The position numbers and the translations under genes are program-made. From Dioscorea cayenensis subsp. rotundata (taxonomy: Eukaryota > Streptophyta > Magnoliopsida > Dioscoreales > Dioscoreaceae): a stretch of DNA of 64,000 nt. The notes beneath the pieces are model-generated. The model had not been told where the DNA came from. It searched no databases and was given only the letters and a program-made list of their open reading frames with translations. The stretch lies in assembly GCF_009730915.1 (NCBI RefSeq), contig NC_052475.1:1302001-1366000 (forward strand), given 5' to 3'. Positions 10,906 to 21,413 of this stretch are shown piece by piece (within the stretch, counting starts at the first letter, position 1; every line of letters begins with the position of its first letter).

Positions 10906-11204
10906 CATCCTGTAAAAAGTCTATAATCTAAAAAATGTGGTTTGAATGGTGCGAATGTCGTGAACACCAGATGTTCGACTCGACAGGATGACCATCACAC
11001 AAGAAGAAGAGGAAGAGGAAGAGGAGTGGTTGCGCTAGTAGAGTATGTTCAACGAAATGGTTCTTCCTTCACATTTATACTGCGAAATCCAAACAGTCTG
11101 TTGCCGCTTCGGCTTCCGATTTTAATGTGCGACGGCAGTGGAAACGCTTGGGTAACCGAGCGTGCATTAATTACGCTTGGAGACCGCTGCCACCATCGCG
11201 TTAT

Positions 11205-11335
11205 ATACTTTAAGCGGATAAAAATACAATTTAAACGATAAAAGAAGAAATTTAAACATAAAAGACAATATTTAAACGATAACAGATATATTTAAATCTA
11301 AAGTTCAATATTTAAACAATAATGAGAAGTATATA
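11205..11335 (-). repeat. 20-bp periodic array in the right arm
   Basis: Plus-strand TTAAAC-type cores start at 11210, 11231, 11252, 11272, 11292 and 11312. The orientation equals that in the transposase introns, and the array directly abuts a copy of the transposase 3' end. Confidence 0.75.
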
Positions 11336-11336
11336 C

Positions 11337-11750
11337 ACAATGCCTACTCTAGATCAGATTCCGTCACGATCCGCGATCGTGACCGAAGCGTGTAATGTCT
11401 ACAACACAACTTGTGGGACCCGGAAGGTTGGCAATGGCTAAAACGCAACTCACCGTCCTCGGGACGCTCACGACTCGATCCTCTTAGTATCTAAAGAATA
11501 GCACAAAAAAACTCTCCATAATTTAATCGAAGAGCTAAAATCGAGTACACCAAATGAGAAGAAGAAAAAGAAGAACAAGAATAAGAACAAGAACAAGAAG
11601 AACAAGATATGAGCCTTCTAAACTTTGTTTGAGAAAAAGCAAGCATGAGGCATTGGAAAACTATGTATAAAGTTCGGACATGATATGATTGGGCGCCATT
11701 TTTCCCTCCTTTTGCAAGGGCAAAAAAGGAATTTCATATCATGGACCAAC
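11337..11750 (-). pseudogene. collapsed second copy of the MULE transposase gene
   Basis: 11337-11485 matches the transposase 3' region at 7297-7412 (shared ACAATGCCTA at the start and CGACTCGATCCTCTT at the end). It is followed at once by a copy of the 5' region: CTCTCCATAA at about 11511, equivalent to the transposase start at 9826, then the purine-rich leader and the promoter-like GATTGGGCG block. The gene body is missing, so the tail is joined to the head by an internal deletion. Confidence 0.6.
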
Positions 11751-11876
11751 TTCAACTTACCGGCGTGGGGTTAAAGGGAATGTAAAATATAACGGAGGGT
11801 TGTCCGGGGTGTGCAAAAGTTGGAGGGGGTTTTTGGGCAGTTTTGAAAATGACGAGGGGTGAACAGTAATTTTCTC

Positions 11877-11885
11877 TTTTTTTAT
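11877..11885. repeat. right 9-bp target-site duplication of the MULE
   Basis: TTTTTTTAT, identical to 2753-2761. Confidence 0.75.
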
Positions 11886-12466
11886 TATAAATTATCTATT
11901 TTATATGTGGAGTTTTTCATTTGTACCCAGATAATTATATCAGGCTCAGCTCTGTAGATTGCAATCAGATCATGTGTGTGGTTATTTATTAAATATTACT
12001 TTAATTAATTCTAATTTTTATTAATATTTTTTATCAAATTATATGCCTAGTGACCATATATATATTATGTTTTTTTTTCTAATAAAAAAATTATTTTTTA
12101 ATAACTTCTAATTTTTAATTTACACTTTTAATTTTTATTTAAGAGTAATAATTATTTATGGTTGTAATTGAAAAATCTTAAGTTCCAGAAGAGTAATCAA
12201 ACCACTTTAAATAATTCACCTCTGTAATTGCTTGCACTTTGCTTTTTAATTTTTTTAATTTTTTTAATGTATGTGTTTTTCATTTTTTTAATATTTTTAT
12301 TAGTTATCTATTTAGAAAATACAAATATTTTATAAATTATAACTAATAAAATATTTAAAAGGATCATATAAAAAATTAAAAATATAATCTACAAACAATG
12401 CATATACTATATATATTTATATATACACACACCTTTAAAAAAAGTGAGAGCAAGCGAGAGGGATAG
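11886..12466. other. AT-rich spacer and PEN-2 upstream region
   Basis: Very AT-rich with no gene seen. A TATA-rich run at about 12402-12425 lies 40-65 bp before the PEN-2 start and is a likely core promoter. Confidence 0.45.
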
Positions 12467-13560
12467 ATGGAGAGAAGGGATCAGGAGGACGACGAGGAGC
12501 GGCGCCACCTCAGTGGCGGGGGAATCGTCCATCCGGCGTGGCCGACGGTGGATGGCCCGCTCGGCCTCTCTCCAGAGGAATCGGTGGCCTATGCTCGCAG
12601 ATTCTTTCGCTGGGGTTTCGCTTTGCTCCCCTGGCTTTGGGCAGTCAACTGCCTCTACTTCTGGCCCGTCCTTCGTGTACGCCCCTCCGATCTCCCAGCT
12701 TCCTCCCCCCTCGCCCTCCTTCGCCCCTGTAAGATCTCCTTCTTCAGCTCTTTGATTCCAATTCTGTTTTAGGGTTTGGAGTTTCTAAAAGTTGTGATCA
12801 ATTGGAGGAGAATCTGCTGCTAAAGCAGTTGTTTTTCGATGAATTTTGCTTCGTTGTGTAATTCTACATTGCATTTGATATATAATCATATTATTGAGTG
12901 TTGAAACATTTGGGAATTTGATGCGACTTTCCAATGTGAAATAAAAATTGAAACTTTAAGGTTTTTCAGAGGAGATACTGAAGAACAAAAAGGTTGATTT
13001 TTTATTTATAAATTAAATAAATCTATGAACACAAAGGTTGTGAATGGCTTGATTAATTGCTATATATATATATATATTTCTATGAAGCTTTGTTGCATTT
13101 CCTGATTAGGGTTTCAACAAGATACTTATGTACATTGGTCACACTGATAGAATTGCAGTAGCATTATGAGCAATAGAAAAACTCAGATAAATTACACTGT
13201 TAAATTTATATATTGCTGACATTCTATTGAAATAAAATGGCTGACAATTCTATCATTTGATGAATTCTCTTTATATTACTTGTTAAGTTGGTTGTTATTT
13301 TTTCTTCTGTTTTTTTTTGGGGGGGGACTTGGACATGTAAAAAAGCTCACACAAGGAAATAAATCTCTCATATTATGCTCTTTGGCTTTTGCTTTGCAGA
13401 TGTCCTGCGATCGGCTATCGGTTTCACTATATTCACTGTGTTTCTATCGATTTGGGCCTTGATTTTCATGATTGGAGGCAAATCTCTGTTCGGATCGGTA
13501 TGGGATGATATTGTTATGTATAATGTTGCTGATAAGTTAGGGCTCACCGGATGGTACTAA
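12467..13560 (+). CDS. PEN2: PEN-2, gamma-secretase subunit
   Basis: Presenilin enhancer 2 is the smallest subunit of the gamma-secretase intramembrane protease and is needed for presenilin endoproteolysis; plants keep all subunits. Two exons, 12467-12728 and 13400-13560, join in phase (CCCCT|AT) to give 140 residues, the usual plant length. The N-terminus is acidic (MERRDQEDDEERR). The first hydrophobic segment contains FRWGFALLPWLWAVNCLYFWP, and the second, in exon 2, contains SAIGFTIFTVFLSIWALIFM. The C-terminus ends GLTGWY. The intron is about 670 bp. Exon 1 is much richer in GC than exon 2, a 5'-3' gradient typical of monocots. Confidence 0.93.
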
Positions 13561-14079
13561 TATTGCTCGTATTTCTTGTTAACTTTTTGGTATGAGGCAT
13601 GAATGATGTTGTTCATCGAGTTTCCGACTTCTTGTAGTCTAAAAATGTTGTGGCTTTTATGTACTTAGATTGAGAAATTGTAAGGAATGCTTTTTGGCTA
13701 TGAATTCCTGCCTAATGTGCATAAATTTACATGATTGTTGAACAAATTGCCACCCATTTGGTTGTGTGAACATCATGTATTCGCATTCATGATTTGTTTT
13801 ATGTTATATATTAAAAAGGGTTAAAAAAAAAAAAGAATATTTAGTAGTTCAACAGGCTGAATGGATTTCAAGCTCTCACAGACTATTTTAACTGCAGGAA
13901 TGAACAACATTATATAGGACATATATAATGTTTATTTCTCACTGCATAGCTTTAGGTTATAAAACACAGCAACAGAGCTGTAAACTCTAAGCCCAGCATA
14001 CATATATTTGTCAAAACAACAAAGTCAGACTAATTGCAGGCACGCATACGACTATTGACAAAAACAAAAACAAGCCGGT

Positions 14080-16058
14080 TTATTTCCACGCTGAAGCCAC
14101 AACCAGAATCTTGTCCTCCCAACCGAAGTAGAGAGCGCCGCCTTCTTCCTTGACTTTGTATCTGTCACAGTAGGGCTTCAGCAGCGTTCTGATTGCTCCA
14201 TTCACATAAGTGCTAAGCGGGCACGAAACAAAGCCGGCCATCATCATTCTCGCTCTCCATTTCCCGGCAGCTTCATACCTTTTACACATTGAAACAATGT
14301 ATGATTAGTGTTGCTTGTATATAGCATTGGAATTTCAGATCTGTAGTTGTGGAGTAGTAATAATATTTACCTTTCTATGCGATCGGCCCCTTCACATGCC
14401 ACAATGTTAACTATGTCCCGTGCGAGGCATTGCCTCTCCACATTCATCCTGTCCGGGCTTGACCTAGGCAAAGTTGCATCAAGTGACTCAAAAACAGCGG
14501 CGTAGTAATTGTAAACTTCCACGAACCTGTGAGGATCGATTATCAGAAATTTAATAAAAAAATTGAAAACAGACGTTTTGATTAAACGTTTCATTCAGTC
14601 AAGAAGAAGAGTTTACCTTGGAAAGAATGGTGCTGTGTTGGTATTAACATCCTGTTCAACAACTGTCACAAGTTTTGGATTAAGGCCCTTCACCATACGA
14701 AGAAGTCGATCCCGCTGGTTGACTGTCGATACACTCTCATCAGGCATGTGGTGCAGCTGAAAAGCAAAATTGACGACAAGTGCCTCCCCAGGCCGGCAGT
14801 CAAGCATTGAAGGTGTCACGTCCCCAGTTTTAGCAGCTATTGCTCGAAACTCGAACTGAACACCATGCTCTTTAGCAAGTTCTTCAAGGCGCTTTCCTAT
14901 AACTTTTAAACCCCCGACCGCCCGTTGCACCGATTCTGGATCATCCACCCCGGTTATCCTCAACCGTGGTGCCTTGCTTCGGGGATTTGAAAGGGCTTGT
15001 ATTAGAGTAATATATTGGCTTCCTTGGTTAATATCAAAATCTATAATATGTACTCGCTCTTCGTCTTTGAAAGCCTCGGCTATAGCACCATTGGCTGCCA
15101 TAAAACCAAACTTGAAGCATGGGCACACCTCAAAAAGTATCTGCATTGCGGAAAGCCGGTCTGAAGTTGGGGGCTCCTTACACTTTAAAGCCCTGTAGAG
15201 ACCTTGTCCCGATGACGCCATTCTAGCTGCGAGGCCTTCCACCATGTAGGCGGCAAGCCTTTGTGGAGGGTCTCCTTGGATTGAGACCATCTGCCGGAGT
15301 TCTGTTATCATGCTTGATGCTTCCTCCATGTGACCTTCTGATATTGCGGCAGCACAGTCAAAAAGCAATTGTTTGGGAGTCCTTGCTTCTCTACTGCTAT
15401 CAGTACTGCTGAGGTTCGAGTCCGACGATGATTCCTTCGGTGAGTTGGGACTTATAGCATTCTTTATCGGCTCGGACCAATCATCATCAATGCTCATTTC
15501 TTGATCAATTGCTACCAACTCATCATCATTATCAGCTAGTAATGCTCTCTCTAATTCTTGAAGCTTTAACCTGATTACATCTTCATCGAAATCTAGGTCA
15601 TTCTCCACTGTTTGACTATCTGAAACAGACTGAGTGCTTTGATGAGAAATGTTGGAAGTTAGCGGTGAATCTTGTTGACGGACAGCAGAAAAACAAGCAC
15701 TATATGGATTTTCAGAAACAATAGGAGACTGGGAAGCAGCCAGAAGCTGATACTGAGCTGGAGTCACTTGTGAACGGATCATGGTTCCCGGAACACCAGA
15801 GTTGGATCCATGGAATAAATTATGTTGCGCAGGACTTAGCGATGAGTTGAAATATTGATGACTGTAGATCTCTGGATGAGAAGTATCTAATCCATAGTGA
15901 TTGAACATCCGCTTATCTGAGTTTAGCATTTGAGAGTTCAAACCCGAGTTGTCTCCACTGCTTCTGCGTGCGTAAATGTTGGCATTCCCGTAAGTTGTAG
16001 AAGAGGAATCTGCTGACCTTATCACAGACATAATATCCTTAACCGACATACTATTCAA
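14080..16058 (-). CDS. SCL1: GRAS transcription factor, SCL1/PAT1 branch
   Basis: Scarecrow-like nuclear regulator. Coding exons 16058-14617, 14526-14371 and 14278-14080 join in phase (each junction splits AG|G) to give 598 residues, close to Arabidopsis SCL1. Residues 1-225 are Ser/Asn/Gln-rich and disordered with an acidic stretch (NDLDFDEDVIRLKLQELE). The GRAS domain starts at residue 231 (LLFDCAAAIS), followed by VHIIDFDINQGSQY (336 onward), RITGVDDPES, the LHHMPDESV stretch (435-443), PFFPRFVEVYNYY in place of the PFYRE motif, and the C-terminal SAW segment ending VVASAWK. The branch is linked to phytochrome A and stress signalling in Arabidopsis; this protein's role is inferred only. 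It faces PEN-2 tail to tail. Introns inside the GRAS coding region are a variable trait. Confidence 0.9.
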
Positions 16059-17505
16059 AAATAACTATGGTAATATCAAGTTCAGTGTCTGAATGAAGGC
16101 AACTTTCGCCAAGCATCAACATGTCATAATGGCGTGAAACATCGACTACCACAAAAGCAGGACACTTCGATTCTCAACGATAAACCCTGCAGGTGGAAGA
16201 AATTGCTATAAATACTATAAAAGACTAAAGTTTGAATGAATCAAATAAAAGGAGGAGAAATTTCAGAATAAAGTCATGAACTCATATGCAAGACAGACTC
16301 ATACTTATTGCTAGTTCTTATAAAGCAACATCATAATTAAAATTTTTTAAAAGAAACATACAGAGGCCTTGCAAGTAAAGAACTCAGCATCATCATGACT
16401 GATTTGGACCATGATATATTTACAGAAATTTCACTCAACTTACAGCTTGCATAATGACAATCTCTAAGAAAAACTTTTAACTGCTGTCAACACAAAGTAC
16501 GAGAAAAGTAAATGAAAAATACCAAATAAAAATGAAGAGCTGTGACTTATGAATGACCATGATTGTGAAATTTAGTTGCAAATTGTGATAATCTATAACC
16601 ATACTGAATGAATTCTAAAACAATGTTCAATCCAATTAATACATGCAAAATGGGAGCTTTTTCTCCATTCAAGCATATATGCTTCTTCACCTTTTCAAAG
16701 AAACTGAATTTTAGCACAATCACTAACCTAGAAATAACACAAAAGAAGAAATCATAATCTGTAAAAAAAATCCCATATAAACACCATAGAATCCCTAGAT
16801 GGAGAACTTTGAAGAAAAAAATAAACCATCTGTTTAGGTTTTGTAATCCACACCCTGATTCAAAACCAGTTCATCCATATACCAAGAAAAAACCCAAATT
16901 CATTCATTCAATTCAGATGAAATCAAAAGAGAAAGAAATCATCACCGTACCGCAAAAGATAGAACAGGACAGAGCTGAAGCCTATGCAGAAATCAAGATC
17001 TCACTCACCAAATGTTCAATTCATGATAATTCAACCCCAAAGTTGAGATCTTTATCACATATCAATGGGAATTTGACCTTAAAATGCTCAAAAAGACAGA
17101 TTTTTTTTTCTTTCTTTCTGAGAAACTTATCTGCAAGGTTTGGTAGGTAGCCAAATGAAGGAAGGAGCCTGGAAACTGAAACGAAGACTTTTAGGGCATC
17201 AAATCGCCCAAAAAGAGGAACAAACCAAAATCCAGCCAAGCAAACCGATGAAAACCAAATCCTTTCCCAATATTCACACAAACACAATCAAAATCAAAAG
17301 TCAGAGACTTGCAGAACTAAAAACTCATAGAACAAAAAACAATTAATCAAAAAAAAAAATCCCAAACAAATTGATCAAGAACTAGAAACATACAAAATCA
17401 AAGCTGAAACCTGTTCAGATGATTCTTCTTTCAGCTCTAAAAGTCTAAAACCCTTTCTTCTCTTCTCTCACTGTTTCTCTTCTCAGTGCTCTCCTTTGAA
17501 GACTT
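16059..17505 (-). other. 5' UTR exons and intron(s) of the SCL1-like gene
   Basis: No coding exon seen. A probable non-coding first exon lies at about 17505-17411 (minus), with a CT/GA-rich leader and donor AACAG|GTTTCAG. A spliced leader of over 1 kb is usual for PAT1-branch GRAS genes. Confidence 0.5.
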
Positions 17506-17546
17506 TTTTTTTTAGTTGCTGGTTCCCTTTGTCTCATCTCATGCCT

Positions 17547-17548
<2 letters not shown>

Positions 17549-17590
<42 letters not shown>

Positions 17591-17592
17591 TT
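17549..17592 (+). repeat. (ATT)n microsatellite
   Basis: About 14 uninterrupted ATT units, just upstream of the presumed SCL1 start of transcription. Confidence 0.9.
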
Positions 17593-17599
17593 CCACCCA

Positions 17600-20500
17600 T
17601 AGATTTCCTTTTTATGTTTGTTGGATTCTCTTTGTGATTCTTCCACAACCCCACTCATTTCTCTATAAATATTATTAAAATTATATGTATATAGGGGAAA
17701 AATTGGAATAACAACTCAAAATATATTTTTAAAAAACAATTATACCACGAGTGTAATAATTGGATGGTAGTGATCTATTCACATTATAAAAAATAAATAA
17801 ATAAAAATAAAATAAACCGATTATAAATCTCAAAATAAAAACATGTTGCACATATACAAAAAAAAAAGTTTGAATATAAAATCAGGTGGAGAAGTAAGAC
17901 AGGTTTCCAGGAAATATTGAAAAGATTATCTATCTATATTATCTTTGTCACTCAAAAAGTATTAATGATTTTTAATGGAATTGTCGGAAAAAACAGTATA
18001 AAAAAATTATATTTGTAATTAAAAAATATTTTCTAATAACATGATTCTCTTAATTTAGTTATTTATTATTATTTACATAATTAATTTTTTTTAAATTTTT
18101 TTTACTGATTTATTTGCATCGTGTGAGTCTTATACAAAATGTAAGATAGGTGTGGCATGTACTTTATTTGGTTTGCTATTGTTGACTGTTGTTGATTAAA
18201 ATGTAAGAAATAGACTTGCAATTCTTAATCTTAATCCAATTCATGAAAGTGAAAGATTTAGTGGTGGGGGATGGCCCTGTGATAGTAGACTAATTAGATA
18301 AGGTTGTACACTTGCACTTATCTTTTACTTATTTATTAATTCATTAATTAAATTGTAACTTGTTTGTTAAAGTTATCTTTTTAATTATTTTAAGCAGCAA
18401 AAGAGTAGTTGGTGAGGATGGATTAAATTCATTAACTATATAATTCATAGTGTTTGTTTGTTTGTTTGTTTGTTTATTTTTTAAATAAATAAATAAGCCA
18501 CTTGTGGAAAGTTTACTTTAATGATATTTACACATATATTTTAATTTGCTAAATAAATGAAATAATTAATTTTTATTTATTTTAGGAAAGTTGAGAAAAA
18601 TAATAAGTCAGAGGTCTCACACTTGGAATTCTAGAAAACATTATCTTTTCTCATGCATTTCGGTGAAGGCTCAAAATTGAATTAGCAACTTGGTCAACAA
18701 GTTTGACTCTTTGCTATTTTGCCTTTTTTTAATTTTATTTATTATTTTCTCAATAAGGGGAAAAAATTACACTCATGTAATATGCTAGCATTTGATACAT
18801 TATTTCTCTATAAGTTATTATTAAAACATTTTATAAAATAAACGGAAAAAATCACATAATAATTTTCATTTTAATAGGTCTAAACTAAAAGATATGTCTG
18901 ATCATGAGAGAAATGTATAATTTACATAGTTTTGAATATCACGGTGTAGAATAATTGAAGATATTTTTTTAAAAAATAAATAAATCATATTCAATTAATG
19001 AAAAAAATATAGGAAAAATATATCACCAATAAGAGTTACAAAATACATTCAGAGAAGGACATATACTAAAACTACCCTAGTAATGGAAAAATACAAACAG
19101 AGAAAAAAAGATGCGCGTGAAAATTTAAAGACAGAAACAAAAGGATATTCAAAGGCCATTATATAATATTGAGAGGAGAATTGCTTGAGAGGCACTCATA
19201 TAAGCTAGTGGGTTCATAACTTCTCAGGATCATTTGCTCGTTTGTATAAGACTCTAAGAACTCTAAGGTTCTATTGATATTTTGGATGAAAACTTCTAGT
19301 TTAGCATTTTTCATCTCGGGGACGGTAAATATCCACAGAGTGATAGTATGATTATTTTACAAGTAATCATGAAAATGGTAATTTCTTTTGGAAAAAGAGT
19401 TCATTTCGCTCTAGTCAAATATTTCAGAGGGAAGTTTAAATATCCCTTTTTATAAAGAGCCTTTGGTATTAAGAAAAATTCAAAGAATGTATGTTAAGGA
19501 TGAAAAAGTTTAAGGACTTTTTCATACTTCCATGTTACTCGACCACAAAAGTAGAACATAAGCGCTAAAAGCCCGGGGTACTCCGTGAGTAAGCAGAACC
19601 GTCAATCATTTTCCTAAAAATCATACTAACATACTTGAATTGGTTTTCATGATTTCAAATTCAAACCCCAGTTAAAAGCATACAAGTTAAAAACATTTGG
19701 TTTTAATAAACAATTCATAGGTGAATTCAAACCCCAGTTCACACAAGTAAGAACACATATACCGTAGAATTCAGTTTATCTCATGTGCTTATCTCTGACA
19801 CATGATTTCTAATATTAAAAAAAAAAAAATTCATTAATGGTTTTAATATTTCTCTAGGTTTATTATGGTGTATTTGCAACTCATGTTTCACAACTTCTAT
19901 TTGTGAAGTGCTTGGTATGTATGCCAAAAGTGAAGGAGAAGACTTACTATAAACAATTTCGCATGGTGTCTTTATTGTTGAAGGGTGAATATTTATAGGT
20001 ATATACTCTAGTTGGTCCCTCTACTGTTCTCTCTCTTCCCTTTTGGTCCCTCTACTCAGAAATGCTCCCGACTAGTCTCTCTACTTTTGAAAATGTGCCT
20101 ACTTAGTTAAAAATGCTCCCAACCAGTCCCTCTACTTTTAGAAATGTGCCCACTTAGTCCCTCTTAGTGGGCACATTTTTAAAAATAGAGGGACTAGTCG
20201 GAAGTATTTTTTAGTAGAAGGACCAAAAAAAAAGAGAGAAAAAAGTACAGGGACTATTTTGGTGATTATACCATATTTATATTGTAGCAACATGCAACAC
20301 CAGTTTTGAATTAATGTTCAAGAAAAGCTTCTTCCTCCTATTGCTTTTTGTCTGCATCCAAAGTTTTTTTTTTTTTTTTAATGAAATTTAATCTTCTCAT
20401 CCGGAGTATGACGTCTGATTTTAGTTTCATTAATGTTCTTTATTTGAGAACACATAATGGAACTTTGTTGTTCATCTTTGATCTTTTGCAAATCCGGTGA

Positions 20501-21400
20501 TTAAGCCTTTTTTTTAATATGAATTTTAATGTTTTTTTTTAAAATGTGGTTGATGTTTCTCTTTCTATATTGTCTGTTTGTGTTTTTTTAATGTAAAAAA
20601 TATTTTTTTTATGAATTTTTTTGATAAATAATATTTGTTTGTGAACAGAAGAAACAAAAAATTAATTTTTATTTTCCCTTATTTATTGTGCAAAATGACA
20701 TATAGACCCTCATGCTCTCATAACTATTAAAATTAATTTTTGAAAATGCTGATATAATTTTCATAAAACTGTGTGTGTATGCAGTATGCACACACAAATG
20801 GGGTTTTTGCACCACTCACTTTTAAAAATAACTCATAACTCTTTTTTTTTTTTTAATTTTATTTCACTTGTCACATCTTGGAGCAACATAGAAATCATAT
20901 ATTTTTAATTAAAAATAAAAATATACAATTGTTTTTTAATGCAACATAGTGTTTTTAATTAAAAATAGGACATATCCTCACATTATCTAAATAATATTTA
21001 ATAACCTCTATCACTAAGTAATTATATAAACAAAGTGATAAAAAAGCATTTACATACACTATAACTAAAGTTTAAACATAAAACTCCATCATATATATAT
21101 ATATATACAGTGTATTCTGTTTTTCAACAAAATCATTTGATCAAGTTTAGATCCTTTCCAAACCATAGACATCTTTTCAAGAATAGCTTAGAACAAAATC
21201 AAGAAACCATGGAAAAACTCATGAAGCAAATTTTAAGTGACAGCAATCCTTTCTGCAGTAAAATTTGGACACAGTTTTAACTTGAGATAATTTTCGGTTT
21301 ATCTGCGCATAAAATTGAACATATTGTTTTTTCTGTACATGATCTGGAGATGTAACTATTACATTATACACGACGAAAAATCATCGTACAAGAAGTGCAA
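17600..21400. other. AT-rich intergenic region
   Basis: No gene recognised. It contains one MITE (19998-20272), many A/T runs, and a less AT-rich 19,200-19,800 stretch with a short direct repeat (TTCAAACCCCAGTT near 19665 and 19723). The latter could be an old degraded element, but I cannot name it. Confidence 0.5.
19998..20272. mobile_element. small Mutator-type MITE (275 bp foldback)
   Basis: A non-autonomous DNA element. Both ends read GGTATA inward, then a (T/A)GTCCCT(C/G)TAC motif, and the arms form a long imperfect inverted repeat meeting near 20160. The 9-bp sequence ATATTTATA flanks it exactly (19989-19997 and 20273-20281). A 9-bp duplication points to Mutator transposase. No coding capacity. 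Confidence 0.8.
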
Positions 21401-21413
21401 GAGTTCATTTGTG

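Larger units (their letters stand above)
2762..11876. mobile_element. Mutator-like element (Ulp1-bearing MULE), 9,115 bp
   Basis: A plain class II DNA transposon. Its ends align without gaps as a 66-bp inverted repeat (2762-2827 against 11811-11876 reversed) with about 39 of 66 matches; both finish in TTTTGCAC and share GCC(C)AAAAAC blocks. Poor TIRs with a 9-bp duplication fit the Kaonashi/KI-MULE-like group, which carries an Ulp1 cysteine protease. Inside are an Ulp1-type gene on the plus strand (3.2-6.9 kb) and a mudrA-like transposase on the minus strand (9.83-7.39 kb), converging like mudrA and mudrB in maize MuDR. Both are interrupted. The right arm (10.05-11.75 kb) is a patchwork of duplicated element parts. 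Arrays with a 20-bp period fill the introns. It sits between the PEP-mutase promoter and PEN-2. Confidence 0.88.

Noticed and set aside
10942-11241. A 99-residue plus-strand frame as a gene
   Set aside because: It lies in the scrambled right arm, has no clear family and runs into a transposase-type intron array; at best a remnant.
3202-11335. CRISPR-like array from the regular 20-bp spacing
   Set aside because: This is plant nuclear DNA; the repeats are degenerate, too short, lack unique spacers of constant type and sit inside spliced introns.
17600-21400. LTR retrotransposon remnants in the AT-rich spacer
   Set aside because: No paired LTRs, primer-binding site or polymerase motifs were seen by eye.
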